DNA of 64,000 bases from Zobellia laminariae (lineage in GTDB: Bacteria; Bacteroidota; Bacteroidia; Flavobacteriales; Flavobacteriaceae): the NCBI RefSeq assembly GCF_009725995.1, contig NZ_RCNS01000001.1, forward strand, positions 166,283 through 230,282, written 5' to 3'. Below the pieces are notes generated by a model. That model had not been told where the DNA came from, searched no databases, and worked only from the letters and a program-made list of their open reading frames with translations. The position numbers and the translations under genes were made by a program. The stretch's first letter is position 1; each line of letters begins with the position of its first letter. Positions 37,426 through 46,616 of the stretch are shown here, piece by piece.

Positions 37426-40374
37426 ATGAAGAACGCTCTAATACTATCACTCTTATTTTTAAACTGTATCTATGTATCGTACGGTCAAGAGACAACCATT
37501 ACCGGATCGGTAATAGATGAAGTCGGTGTCGTGTTGCCTGGCACAGATATTATAATTAAAGGCACAACCAAAGGAACACTAACAGATTTTGATGGTAATT
37601 ACACTATAGATGCCCCAGCGGATGCTATTCTTGTGGTATCATCATTAGGCTATGCTACCAAAGAGGTCCCTGTAAACGGTCAGACTTCAATTAAAATAAC
37701 ATTGGTCATGGCCGCGGAACAACTACTTGAAACTATTGTAGTGGGCTCAAGGAGACAAGGGAGGACAAAATTAGACACTCCAGTTCCTGTTGATGTAATC
37801 AATATTGCTGAAGCAGCTATTAATATGCCACAACAAGACATATCTCAAATGCTAACCGCGGCAGCCCCTTCATTTACTGCATTTACCAGTGGCGGGGGTG
37901 ATTTATCCTCTTTTGTTAGTCAACCAAGTCTTAGAGGGCTTGCATCAAGTCAAATGCTTGTTCTTGTAAATGGTAAGCGAAGACACTCTTCAGCTATTTT
38001 AGCTGGTAATCAAACAGGGACTCCTGGTCCCGGTGTGGATATGAGATTTATACCTTCCGTAGGAGTAGACCGAATTGAAATACTTAGGGATGGTGCTTCT
38101 GCCCAATATGGCTCTGATGCTATAGCAGGGGTAATTAATATGGTTATGAAAAAGGGAACAGGTGAATTTAAAGGTAGTTTAACTGCTGGTGCATATACCA
38201 ATAAGCCTGGTTACGACGATTCAGAATTAACAGCAGATGAAAGAAATCTAAACAGATCTTTTGATGGCTGGGATGGTCAAAACTTTCAATTTGATGGAAA
38301 TTACGGTATTGCGTTCGAGAATGATGGCTACTTTAATGCATCCGTTATGTTAGCACAAGCGGAACGTACAGTGAGACCTAGTGTATTATCTCTGGAGCGC
38401 GCTCCTTTATATGACCAGGCCTACTTAACGAACAACCGTACAGAAACAAATGGTACACCAATCATAACAAACCCAGAACTTATTGCAGCACAAGCAAGTG
38501 GAGATGCAAATCTTATCAATTCTCTACAAACAGTTCAAGGACTTATGTCTGCAAGAGATATTGAACAAATTGATGTGGCTTCATATTCTGGTTTACCAGC
38601 TAAAACGAACATGAGCTTAGCTTTCAATATGGAAACTCCCTTAACAGAAACATCGGATTTTTATGCTTTTGGAGATATTGGCTATCAATATTCTGATGCA
38701 TATAGCTGTTTTTATAGAAGATCCGCACAAGCGGACAGATCTAGTTATGATCTGTACCCTAACGGTTTTAGACCACAAATCTATAATGATCAATATAACA
38801 TCTCCCTTGCTACTGGAATTACAGGTATGATTGGGGATTATGATTTTGATTTAAGTAACACATTTGGTACTAACTGGGCCAAATACGGAATGTTCAATAC
38901 ATGGAATGCAAGTATTGGCTCTGGCTCTCCTACAGATATGAATCTTGGTACGCATAGTTTTTTACAAAACACTATAAACTTAGATGCTTCTCATTTTTAT
39001 GAAGATATCCTATCTGGCTTGAACGTCGCTTTTGGAGGAGAATTGAGATTTGAAAATTATATTATTAGAGCTGGTCAAGAAGAAAGTTATACCGCTGGCG
39101 ATGCGGGTGTAATTACAGCAACAGAAGACAATCAAGCACTTATAGGTCCTGATGGGTTTCCTTTGGAAGACCTTAATGGAAATCCCTTCATTGATGAATT
39201 GGGAAATCCGTTATCTCTTGAGTATGCAGGTGTAAGTCAAGAATTGGTAAAGAACTACGCATTAAACTGTCAATGTTTTAGAGGTTATGCCCCAGAAAAC
39301 GAAGGCAATAACTGGAGATCAGTTATGGCTGCTTACGTAGATATGGAACTAGACCTTACTGAAAACTTTTTAGTATCTGGTGCACTTAGAGTAGAAAATT
39401 ATTCTGATTTCGGTAACGTATTAACTGGAAAATTCGCCGGACGTTATAAAATAGGTGAAAACTTTTCTTTCAGAGGTTCGTTCAGTAGTGGCTTCAGAGC
39501 TCCTTCTTTACAAGAACTGAACTACTCGCATAGTTACACATTCTTCGTTGACCTTGTTCCTTTTGATGGTACCCTTTATCCTAATAACAGTTCTGCCTCT
39601 CGCGCTTTGGGCGTTAGTGCTTTAACCGAAGAAAGATCAAGAAACTACAGTTTAGGTTTCACGACCAAAATTGGAAAAGTTGACATAACAGTTGACGCCT
39701 ATAAAATTGACATATTTGATAGAATTTTTGAAACAGGAGAATTTGATGCTTCCTCTTCACCTGCACTCGAACCTGTAATCGGTAGTGGTTTAGCAACGTT
39801 CAGAATCAATGGTGGTGATATAAGTACCCAAGGTATTGAAGCCGTTGTTAACTATAACACCAACTTAGGAGCTGGAAAGCTTGGATTGGTATTGGCCGGT
39901 ACTTTTAGAGAAAACAAATTTGAAGGTGTAAACTTACCTGATTTAAATACCAACTTAACAGATGCTCAACTAGAAGAAAACTACGTAAGCCGTTCGCTTA
40001 TCGGTCAATTTGAAACGGGTACGCCAAGTTCCAAAATAATAGGTACGCTTAACTATTCTGTGGGTAAATTCTCTGCTATGCTTAGAGGCACACGATTCGG
40101 ATCGGTTCAAACTAGAGATAACAACTTAAGAACATTAGTTCCTGAAGGAACCCTAGGTTATGCTGATCAGTTTTTTACACCTGAATTCACTACAGACATA
40201 GGTCTTACCTATAAATTTAACGACACCTTAAGCCTTACTGTTGGAGGAAATAACGTTTTCAATGAATATCCAGAAATCTTAAGATATGAACTACGTAGCT
40301 TCAACCTTTACTCACAATATCAGCAAGGATCTGCAGGGGCTTATTACTTTGGTAGATTAACTATTACCCTGTAA
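37426..40374 (+). CDS. TonB-dependent receptor with carboxypeptidase-regulatory-like domain
   Basis: 982 aa from ATG 37426, which gives a compact signal peptide (MKNALILSLLFLNCIYVSYGQ); an ATG ten codons earlier (37396) is possible. A CarboxypepD_reg-like domain (ITGSVIDEVGVVLPGTDIIIKGT) is followed by the plug (VPVDVINIAEAAINMPQQDIS, then LVLVNGKRRHSS and VDRIEILRDGASAQYGSDAIAGVINMVMK) and the 22-strand barrel ending in YYFGRLTITL. There is no SusD partner, so it is unlike glycan loci. A lipoprotein, a Tat-signal aminotransferase, a permease and alanine dehydrogenase follow on the same strand, so the ligand may be an amino acid or small peptide. That substrate is inference. Confidence 0.93.
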   Translation: MKNALILSLLFLNCIYVSYGQETTITGSVIDEVGVVLPGTDIIIKGTTKGTLTDFDGNYTIDAPADAILVVSSLGYATKEVPVNGQTSIKITLVMAAEQLLETIVVGSRRQGRTKLDTPVPVDVINIAEAAINMPQQDISQMLTAAAPSFTAFTSGGGDLSSFVSQPSLRGLASSQMLVLVNGKRRHSSAILAGNQTGTPGPGVDMRFIPSVGVDRIEILRDGASAQYGSDAIAGVINMVMKKGTGEFKGSLTAGAYTNKPGYDDSELTADERNLNRSFDGWDGQNFQFDGNYGIAFENDGYFNASVMLAQAERTVRPSVLSLERAPLYDQAYLTNNRTETNGTPIITNPELIAAQASGDANLINSLQTVQGLMSARDIEQIDVASYSGLPAKTNMSLAFNMETPLTETSDFYAFGDIGYQYSDAYSCFYRRSAQADRSSYDLYPNGFRPQIYNDQYNISLATGITGMIGDYDFDLSNTFGTNWAKYGMFNTWNASIGSGSPTDMNLGTHSFLQNTINLDASHFYEDILSGLNVAFGGELRFENYIIRAGQEESYTAGDAGVITATEDNQALIGPDGFPLEDLNGNPFIDELGNPLSLEYAGVSQELVKNYALNCQCFRGYAPENEGNNWRSVMAAYVDMELDLTENFLVSGALRVENYSDFGNVLTGKFAGRYKIGENFSFRGSFSSGFRAPSLQELNYSHSYTFFVDLVPFDGTLYPNNSSASRALGVSALTEERSRNYSLGFTTKIGKVDITVDAYKIDIFDRIFETGEFDASSSPALEPVIGSGLATFRINGGDISTQGIEAVVNYNTNLGAGKLGLVLAGTFRENKFEGVNLPDLNTNLTDAQLEENYVSRSLIGQFETGTPSSKIIGTLNYSVGKFSAMLRGTRFGSVQTRDNNLRTLVPEGTLGYADQFFTPEFTTDIGLTYKFNDTLSLTVGGNNVFNEYPEILRYELRSFNLYSQYQQGSAGAYYFGRLTITL

Positions 40375-40407
40375 TGATTTCAACTAACAATTAAGAAGAA
40401 GAAGATT

Positions 40408-40905
40408 ATGAAAACATATAAAACTATTATCTTAATTTTTACCGTAGCTCTGGGGCTTTTATCCTGTGAGCAAGAGAGACTAGAACCCGTACTTACTACA
40501 GCTGAAGGTGGCGGTACTTTAAGCACCTATCTAGCATACACGATTGAATCTACTGACCCAACAGGGTCAAACGTTTATGGCAGGGTTGTTTTTTACAAGA
40601 CAACCTTAGACCAAACTTTGGTTCAGGTTTCCTTGTATAATACAGTAGACGGCTTAATGCACCCTGCACTTATTCTAGATGGCGCTATTGGTACAGAAAC
40701 CACTACCGTAACAACTTTAGATACTGTAGACGGATCTACTGGTGAATTTGCATCAAGTAAGTTTTTCGTGATTACCGATGAGTCTTATTATGACGCTATC
40801 GAGACCATGGATGCTCACATAAACATTTACTTAAGCCCTACCGACGATACTATTGTAGCGTCTAGTGATTTAGGCTTAAACGCAGAACCTGTGGAATCAA
40901 ATTAA
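40408..40905 (+). CDS. Small lipoprotein, CHRD-like fold suspected
   Basis: 165 aa with a lipoprotein signal (LGLLSC, lipidated Cys about residue 20). The mature part is beta-rich: GRVVFYKTTLDQTLVQVSLYN and HPALILDGAIGTE loosely recall CHRD or SOD-like beta-sandwich lipoproteins, including the SHPAHIHAG-type motif, but I would not assign a family. Gaps of 33 bp to the receptor and to the aminotransferase suggest co-transcription, so it may be a surface or periplasmic accessory of the receptor. Confidence 0.75.
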   Translation: MKTYKTIILIFTVALGLLSCEQERLEPVLTTAEGGGTLSTYLAYTIESTDPTGSNVYGRVVFYKTTLDQTLVQVSLYNTVDGLMHPALILDGAIGTETTTVTTLDTVDGSTGEFASSKFFVITDESYYDAIETMDAHINIYLSPTDDTIVASSDLGLNAEPVESN

Positions 40906-40938
40906 ACTTAAACTTTTTAACTTAAAACACATATTATT

Positions 40939-42126
40939 ATGAAAACATTAGACAGAAGAGCTTGGTTGAAACGAGGAGCACTTACAGCTGCTGGGGCAAT
41001 AGCTGCACCGTATTTGAGTTATGGGGCATTTGGTAACGAGCCAGTAACCATAGATGCTCAAGGCAATCTTCCATATACTCCTTTTTTTAAAGAGTATTTG
41101 CCTTATGAAGTAGACAAACCTGTTGAACTTCTAGCAAAATTAAACGCCAATGAGAACCCTTACGGACCATCTCCTATGGCAGTTACCGCTATGCAAAAAT
41201 ATGCGCCAAAAGGTAACCGATATGCCTGGAAGGAGTTATATACACTAATAGATAAAATTGCAGTATTAGAAGGAGTTGAAGCCGAAACTATTATGATGGG
41301 GCCTGGTTCTTCTGACCTTTTAGAAAAAACTGCGATGGTATTTTTCCAAAATGGAGGAAATATTGTTTCTGCGGATCCTGCATACATGTCATTGATAAAA
41401 GTAGCTGAAGCTACAGGAGCAACATGGAAGCCCATCAAACTAAAAGATGATTGGTCTCATGATTTACCAGCTATGGAAGCTGCAATAGACGCTGACACAA
41501 AATTGGTATACATCTGTAACCCGAACAACCCTACGGGAAGTATGACAGACCACGAAGAACTTGTTGATTTTTGCTCTAGGGTTTCTGAAAAAGTTCCAAT
41601 TTTTGTAGATGAAGCCTATTTAGGATTTTTAGATGATGCTGCCAAAAAAAGTATGGTATCTCTAATAAACGAAGGTAAAAATGTAATGATTGCACGTACT
41701 TTCTCTAAAATTCAAGGTATGGCCGGCTTACGTGTAGGTTATATGGTTGCTCAACCAGAAACATTGGCTATCATTCAAAAGATAACAAGAGGTGGTATGG
41801 GTATTTCATTACCATCAGTTTATGCTGCAATGGCAAGTATGGATGATATTGAATTTTCAAATAAAACAAGAAAATTGAATTCTGAATGTAGAGAGTATGT
41901 TTATTCTGTATTAGACGGAATGGGCTATAGCTATGTACCATCATCTACAAGCTTTATAATCTTTCCTATTGAAATGGAAGGAAAAGCATTCTTAGAAAAA
42001 ATGACCGCAGAAGGTGTTGGTGTTCGTGCTTTCAATATTATGGACAAAAACTGGTGCCGTGTTAGTATGGGTACTATGGAAGAAATGAAACTTTTTGGTG
42101 CTGCCTTACAAAAAGTACTGGCTTAA
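40939..42126 (+). CDS. Class I/II PLP aminotransferase (HisC-like) with a twin-arginine signal
   Basis: 395 aa. The N-terminus reads DRRAWLKRGALTAAGAIAAPYL, a Tat-type signal with adjacent arginines 6-7 and a short hydrophobic stretch. The rest is a complete fold-type I aminotransferase close to histidinol-phosphate aminotransferases: NANENPYGPSP (69-79), NPNNPTG (194-200), DEAY (224-227), the PLP lysine in RTFSKIQGMAGLRVGY (Lys257), and a C-terminal arginine region. Tat export fits an enzyme that must fold around its cofactor before transport. No other his genes are nearby, so histidine synthesis is unlikely. Substrate and true location are unproven. Confidence 0.87.
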   Translation: MKTLDRRAWLKRGALTAAGAIAAPYLSYGAFGNEPVTIDAQGNLPYTPFFKEYLPYEVDKPVELLAKLNANENPYGPSPMAVTAMQKYAPKGNRYAWKELYTLIDKIAVLEGVEAETIMMGPGSSDLLEKTAMVFFQNGGNIVSADPAYMSLIKVAEATGATWKPIKLKDDWSHDLPAMEAAIDADTKLVYICNPNNPTGSMTDHEELVDFCSRVSEKVPIFVDEAYLGFLDDAAKKSMVSLINEGKNVMIARTFSKIQGMAGLRVGYMVAQPETLAIIQKITRGGMGISLPSVYAAMASMDDIEFSNKTRKLNSECREYVYSVLDGMGYSYVPSSTSFIIFPIEMEGKAFLEKMTAEGVGVRAFNIMDKNWCRVSMGTMEEMKLFGAALQKVLA

Positions 42127-42138
42127 AATTATGCAATG

Positions 42139-42217
42139 CCCCCAGAGAGTCGGTTTTTATAGTCAATTGCCTTGATATTTTAGACGCTGGCTCTCAACGG
42201 GTTATTCAACCCTTTTT
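42139..42217 (+). promoter_or_regulatory. Possible attenuator or riboswitch-like RNA before the permease gene
   Basis: GAGAGTC (42145-42151) can pair with GGCTCTC (42189-42195), and CCC (42141-42143) with GGG (42199-42201), closing a domain with a small internal hairpin TCAA/TTGA (42163-42175). The same GGG starts a second stem, GGGTT (42199-42203) with AACCC (42208-42212), followed by TTTTT. The two structures exclude each other, as in transcription attenuators. No known riboswitch class was recognised. Alternatively it is only a weak terminator of the upstream genes. Confidence 0.35.
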
Positions 42218-42254
42218 ACCTACTCATATCAATAACTCTTAAACTAATCTCCCT

Positions 42255-43400
42255 ATGAATTTCGCCCTTCAAAATACGCTAGAACTATTACTCATTATTG
42301 GTCTAGGGTTACTATTACAGAAAAAAGTAGCGAAGCAAGACCTTAAAGGTGTAAAAGTTATTATTCTAAGTGTTGCCTTACCAGCCGTAATTTTTGTTGC
42401 GCTTTTAAAAATAAAATTAGATAGTTCTTTATTGATATTCCCCTTGCTTGCTCTAGCATTTAACCTAGTTATGTTACTAGCATCAAAATATCTTCTGAAC
42501 ACAACCTTATCTAAAGAAGAAAACTCAAAAAAACGAACTATAATGATGCTGATGCCTTCTTTGGCACCAGGTCTATCATGCTTCCCTTTCATTGCCATTT
42601 ATTTAGGCGATGATTCTGTAGCACTAGCTGCTCTTGCTGATGTTGGAAATAAAATTTTTGTTCTTATACTGCTTTATATGGTTGCCATGCATTGGTATCA
42701 AAAAAGAGCTATAAAAGATTTACAAACCTCAACCTCTAACAAACTAAAGGGATTAGGTTTAGCGCTTATAAAAGAACCTATTAATTTGGTTATAATCGTT
42801 GGTCTCTTACTTCTATCCTTTGGGTTCAATTTAGAATCTTTACCATTGTTCGTACAAAATACTGCATTACATATTAAAGTAATCATGACCCCTCTTATCC
42901 TATTGTTCATAGGCATGGCGGTACGTATAAAATCTGGAGAATTTGGATTGATTCTCTCTCTTTTAACAAGAAGAGCAGGAATTACATTCTGTCTATCCGC
43001 TGTTTTCATTTTATTATTTCCGGCCCTATCGGCACCATTGGTACTTTTACTAATAGTATTCCCACAAAGCTCATGTAGTTTTTGGCCATTTGCACATATG
43101 AGTGCCATTAGTTCTATGGAAGAAAATGACAAACAGGACAAACCAACCTTTGACATCAACTTTGCTGTAAATGTTTTAGCATTGTCTTTACCGTTTTCAA
43201 CTATGTTAGCTATTGGTATATTCTCTTTTAGTGATTTCTTTATCAATCCTACAATTTTACTCTTAATAGGCTTTGGTATGGTTACCGTTTCCTTTATCCC
43301 ATATATAATTGAGAAAGTAAAGAAAAATAAAGAAGCAGAATTGTCCGGTCAGTTCAACACTTACGTAGGAATTGATTCACAAACTTCAGAGGAAAGCTAG
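42255..43400 (+). CDS. AEC-type (auxin efflux carrier-like) permease
   Basis: 381 aa, about ten hydrophobic segments. It begins MNFALQNTLELLLIIGLGLLLQKKV and has LPAVIF and PLILLFIGMAVRIKSGEFGLILS-type segments as in the AEC/bile-acid-sodium-symporter-like superfamily. It carries organic acids or amino-acid-related solutes in characterised members. It sits between a Tat-signal aminotransferase and alanine dehydrogenase, so it may import the aminotransferase product or an amino acid. Its 128-bp leader holds the possible attenuator at 42139. Confidence 0.75.
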   Translation: MNFALQNTLELLLIIGLGLLLQKKVAKQDLKGVKVIILSVALPAVIFVALLKIKLDSSLLIFPLLALAFNLVMLLASKYLLNTTLSKEENSKKRTIMMLMPSLAPGLSCFPFIAIYLGDDSVALAALADVGNKIFVLILLYMVAMHWYQKRAIKDLQTSTSNKLKGLGLALIKEPINLVIIVGLLLLSFGFNLESLPLFVQNTALHIKVIMTPLILLFIGMAVRIKSGEFGLILSLLTRRAGITFCLSAVFILLFPALSAPLVLLLIVFPQSSCSFWPFAHMSAISSMEENDKQDKPTFDINFAVNVLALSLPFSTMLAIGIFSFSDFFINPTILLLIGFGMVTVSFIPYIIEKVKKNKEAELSGQFNTYVGIDSQTSEES

Positions 43401-43443
43401 TTTAAAAAAATAACTTCCTTAAATTTATCAAAAAAAATAAAAC

Positions 43444-44523
43444 ATGACCATTGGTATCCCCAAAGAAGTTAAGAACAACGAAAATCGTGTAGGTATGACT
43501 CCTGCCGGTGTATTTGAACTAACCAAAAACAACCATATCGTTTATGTGCAATCCGGTGCAGGAGATGGCAGCGGATTTTTTGATAATGACTACAAAAAAG
43601 CGGGTGCGCTTATTTTAGACACCATTGGCCAAGTTTATGGTATTAGTGAAATGATTGTAAAGGTCAAGGAACCTATGGCTGAAGAGTATGATCTGGTGCA
43701 GCCCGATCAAATCATTTTCACGTACTTTCATTTTGCATCTAGCGAACCATTAACCAAGGCAATGATAGAAAGTAAGTCTATTTGTATTGCTTACGAAACC
43801 GTGGAAGATGAAGATGGCACCTTACCTCTTTTAACGCCAATGTCCGAAGTTGCAGGAAGAATGGCAATTCAGCAAGGTGCTAAATATCTAGAGAAACCTG
43901 CAAAAGGCAGAGGTGTTCTATTAGGCGGTGTACCTGGTGTTGCTCCTGGCAAAGTTCTTATTTTAGGTGCTGGAGTAGTTGGTGTACAAGCAGCAAAAAT
44001 GGCTGCTGGCCTTGGTGCTCAAGTAACTGTTTTAGATATTAATATGAAACGTCTGAGGTATATAAATGATGTTATGCCTCCTCATGTAATAACCGAGTTT
44101 TCTAACGAATTCAATATCCGAAAGTACATAAAAACACATGACCTTATTATTGGTGGTGTTCTTTTAAAAGGAGCAAAAGCACCTAATCTTATTACTAGAG
44201 ATATGCTAAAAGAAATGAGACCAGGAACCGTTATTGTAGATGTTGCAGTAGACCAAGGTGGCTGCGTAGAAACTACGAGACCTACAACTCATGAAGATCC
44301 TATTTATATTATTGATGATGTTGTACATTACTCTGTAGCAAATATGCCCGGAGCCGTACCTTACACATCTACCGTAGCACTTACTAACGTTACATTACCG
44401 TACGTATTAAAGTTAGCGAATTTAGGATGGGCAACTGCCACTGATAAAGACCCAGCGCTAAAGAAGGGACTAAATATTATTAATGGAGAAGTAGTTTATG
44501 ACGGAATAATGGAAGCTTTCTAA
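43444..44523 (+). CDS. ald: Alanine dehydrogenase
   Basis: 359 aa. NAD-dependent oxidative deamination of L-alanine to pyruvate and ammonium. Signature features: N-terminal MTIGIPKEVKNNENRVGMTPAGV, catalytic region with Lys (VKVKEPM) and His (TYFHFAS), Rossmann motif LGAGVVGVQAAKMAAGLGAQVTVLD, and VDVAVDQGGCVETTRPTTH. Starts 43 bp after the permease and ends before a strong bidirectional terminator. With the divergent Lrp regulator it points to use of alanine or of amino groups as carbon and nitrogen source. Confidence 0.95.
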   Translation: MTIGIPKEVKNNENRVGMTPAGVFELTKNNHIVYVQSGAGDGSGFFDNDYKKAGALILDTIGQVYGISEMIVKVKEPMAEEYDLVQPDQIIFTYFHFASSEPLTKAMIESKSICIAYETVEDEDGTLPLLTPMSEVAGRMAIQQGAKYLEKPAKGRGVLLGGVPGVAPGKVLILGAGVVGVQAAKMAAGLGAQVTVLDINMKRLRYINDVMPPHVITEFSNEFNIRKYIKTHDLIIGGVLLKGAKAPNLITRDMLKEMRPGTVIVDVAVDQGGCVETTRPTTHEDPIYIIDDVVHYSVANMPGAVPYTSTVALTNVTLPYVLKLANLGWATATDKDPALKKGLNIINGEVVYDGIMEAF

Positions 44524-44560
44524 AAAAGTTATTTCCTGAATACAACATAATTTAAAAAAA

Positions 44561-44591
44561 AAAAACGGTCTCCTATAAAGAGACCGTTTTT
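44561..44591. terminator. Bidirectional terminator between ald and the small exported protein gene
   Basis: AAAAACGGTCTC (44561-44572) and GAGACCGTTTTT (44580-44591) pair perfectly over 12 bp with a 7-nt loop, giving T-runs on both strands between convergent genes. Confidence 0.88.
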
Positions 44592-44615
44592 CAATTATAA
44601 AATGAGAAGCTTTTC

Positions 44616-44960
44616 TTATCGTTTTGCAACTTCAATTGGAATACGATATACAATACCTTTTTGGAAAGTACCTTTTGATAATTTTTCGTAATCAATAGCT
44701 CCTTTCAAATAGGTTCTTAGTGCTTCGTTTTCTGTTTCGATAGAAAGAATTTTTAAATAATTCCCTTCATCAACAGCAACTCTAACTTCTGCTTTAGAGC
44801 CTCTAATTTCATTTGGAATTACGTTATCACTTAGCATCTCATAAATTTGAGAAGTAAGCAATTGTAAAGCTTTTGGCTGATGTGATTCTGGAGTGCCGGC
44901 AAATGCATAGCCTATGTTCAACGCCATCATCACCATAAGTGCATAAACTGATTTTTTCAT
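44616..44960 (-). CDS. Small exported protein, paralog of the 35930-36265 product
   Basis: 114 aa with signal peptide (MKKSVYALMVMMALNIGYAFA). Mature part: SQIYEMLSDNVIP, VRVAVDEGNYLKILSIETENEALRTYLKGAIDYEKL, GIVYRIPIEV. It shares order and spacing of motifs with the protein at 35930-36265 (LLSDN, V-x-V/F, ILSIE/ILTVN, N-Y/D-Y-x-K, Y-x-IP/MP). Probably periplasmic, function unknown. The two copies flank the Lrp/TonB/ald locus on either side, both on the minus strand. Confidence 0.75.
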   Translation of the reverse strand: MKKSVYALMVMMALNIGYAFAGTPESHQPKALQLLTSQIYEMLSDNVIPNEIRGSKAEVRVAVDEGNYLKILSIETENEALRTYLKGAIDYEKLSKGTFQKGIVYRIPIEVAKR

Positions 44961-45170
44961 GATATTTTGTTTTGTTTTGCTAATTCAGATAACTAATTCA
45001 TATTAAAGATAACACAATGTAAAGCCTTGATATTGTTAATTTAATAAATTTTAACACTACAAAACAGTAATGTCATAAAATAGAGGTAAAAACTAACGAA
45101 ACCTCAGCTTTTTACCCTAAAGCCTTTCCATGTAAGGCAAGACTGGATAAAAAAACTCTTTATTTAGAAC

Positions 45171-45208
45171 AAAAAAAGAGGGATGAACCGCATGGTTCAT
45201 CCCTCTTT
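45171..45208 (-). terminator. Terminator downstream of sucC
   Basis: A perfect 15-bp stem, AAAGAGGGATGAACC (45175-45189) with GGTTCATCCCTCTTT (45194-45208), 4-nt loop, followed on the minus strand by a T-run. It is 25 nt past the sucC stop. Confidence 0.9.
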
Positions 45209-45232
45209 AAAATTTATAAAAAGTGTAAGAGC

Positions 45233-46426
45233 CTAGCTCAATACTTCTTTTACGATATCAGCCGCTTCTTGAAACTGAACTGCAGAATGTACTGCTAAAC
45301 CAGAATTATCAATGATTTCTTTTGCAATTTCTGCGTTAGTACCTTGCAATCTAACAATGATAGGAACTTTAATAGCGTCTCCCATATTCTTGTAAGCTTC
45401 TACAATACCATTTGCAACACGGTCACAACGTACGATTCCACCAAAAATATTAACTAAAATTGCTTTAACACCTTCATCCTTTAGAATGATACGGAAAGCT
45501 TCTTCTACTCTTTTAGCATCAGCTGTACCACCAACATCTAAAAAGTTAGCTGGCTCACCACCTGCCATTTTGATTAAATCCATTGTGGCCATTGCCAATC
45601 CGGCTCCGTTTACCATACAGCCAACATTTCCATCTAAATCAACATAATTTAGACCTAATGCTCCAGCTTCAACTTCAATTGCATTCTCTTCACGTAAATC
45701 ACGCATTTCTGCATATTGCTTTCTACGGTAAAGTGCGTTGTCATCAATAGATACCTTAGCATCTACAGCCATAATCTTATCATCTGATGTTTTCAACACA
45801 GGGTTGATTTCAAACATACTAGAATCGCTCTCTACATACGCTTTATACAAGGCAGTAACAAATTTTGTCATTTCCTTGAATGCCGTACCAGAAAGACCTA
45901 AATTAAAGGCTATTTTTCTAGCTTGAAATCCTAAAAGACCTGTAGAAGGGTCTATCTCTTCGGTAAAAATAAGTTCAGGAGTGTTTTCTGCAACCTCCTC
46001 AATATCCATTCCACCTTCTGTAGAATACATAATCATGTTTCTACCTGTACCTCTGTTCAATACAACAGACATGTAAAACTCTTTAGTTTCACTATCTCCT
46101 GGGTAGTATACATCTTCGGCAACTAAAACTTGGTGTACTTTTTTACCCGCAGCAGATGTCTGTGGGGTAATCAAGTTCATTCCTATGATATTTCCTGCAA
46201 TTTCTTCTACTTCTTTAAGGTTTTTGGCCAATTTTACGCCTCCACCTTTACCTCGACCACCTGCATGCACCTGGGCCTTTATAACGTGCCAACCGGTTCC
46301 GGTCTCTGCCGTTAACTGTTTTGCAGCCTCAACCGCTTCCTTTGGATTATGGGCCACGATACCGCGCTGAATGCGCACACCGAAACTGGCTAAAATCTCT
46401 TTTCCTTGGTACTCGTGAAGATTCAT
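45233..46426 (-). CDS. sucC: Succinate-CoA ligase (ADP-forming) beta subunit
   Basis: 397 aa, full length. Citric-acid-cycle enzyme converting succinyl-CoA to succinate with nucleotide triphosphate formation. ATP-grasp N-terminus MNLHEYQGKEILASFGV, glycine-rich VHAGGRGKGGGVKLAKN, EINPVLKT, and the C-terminal CoA-ligase part with FLDVGGTADAKRVEEAFRIIL and NIFGGIVRCDRVANGIV. The alpha subunit gene is not in this window, so the pair is split, which is common in Bacteroidetes as far as I recall. Confidence 0.97.
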   Translation of the reverse strand: MNLHEYQGKEILASFGVRIQRGIVAHNPKEAVEAAKQLTAETGTGWHVIKAQVHAGGRGKGGGVKLAKNLKEVEEIAGNIIGMNLITPQTSAAGKKVHQVLVAEDVYYPGDSETKEFYMSVVLNRGTGRNMIMYSTEGGMDIEEVAENTPELIFTEEIDPSTGLLGFQARKIAFNLGLSGTAFKEMTKFVTALYKAYVESDSSMFEINPVLKTSDDKIMAVDAKVSIDDNALYRRKQYAEMRDLREENAIEVEAGALGLNYVDLDGNVGCMVNGAGLAMATMDLIKMAGGEPANFLDVGGTADAKRVEEAFRIILKDEGVKAILVNIFGGIVRCDRVANGIVEAYKNMGDAIKVPIIVRLQGTNAEIAKEIIDNSGLAVHSAVQFQEAADIVKEVLS

Positions 46427-46453
46427 ATATTAAGGTATATTTAGATTCAGAAG

Positions 46454-46461
46454 CAAAAATA
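46454..46461 (-). promoter_or_regulatory. Putative -7 box of sucC
   Basis: TATTTTTG on the minus strand, 28 nt before the sucC ATG. No -33 TTTG at the usual distance. Confidence 0.35.
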
Positions 46462-46616
46462 GCAAACACAAAGGATTTAGACTAATGAAATATGGAGTTA
46501 GTTGCAAGCAAAGAAAATCTTAGTTGAGAAAAATTAGCCTAAAACCAATGTAAAATAATCAAAAACACCATTATTATTAACCTAACACATAGGCCTCTAA
46601 CCCATAAGATAGAGCT

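Noticed and set aside
40939..42126. Assignment as biosynthetic hisC
   Set aside because: The Tat-like signal and the TonB/permease/alanine dehydrogenase neighbours do not fit histidine synthesis, and no other his gene is present.
42698..43246. A 182-codon minus-strand frame opposite the permease
   Set aside because: The plus strand encodes a coherent membrane protein; the antisense product has no recognisable features.
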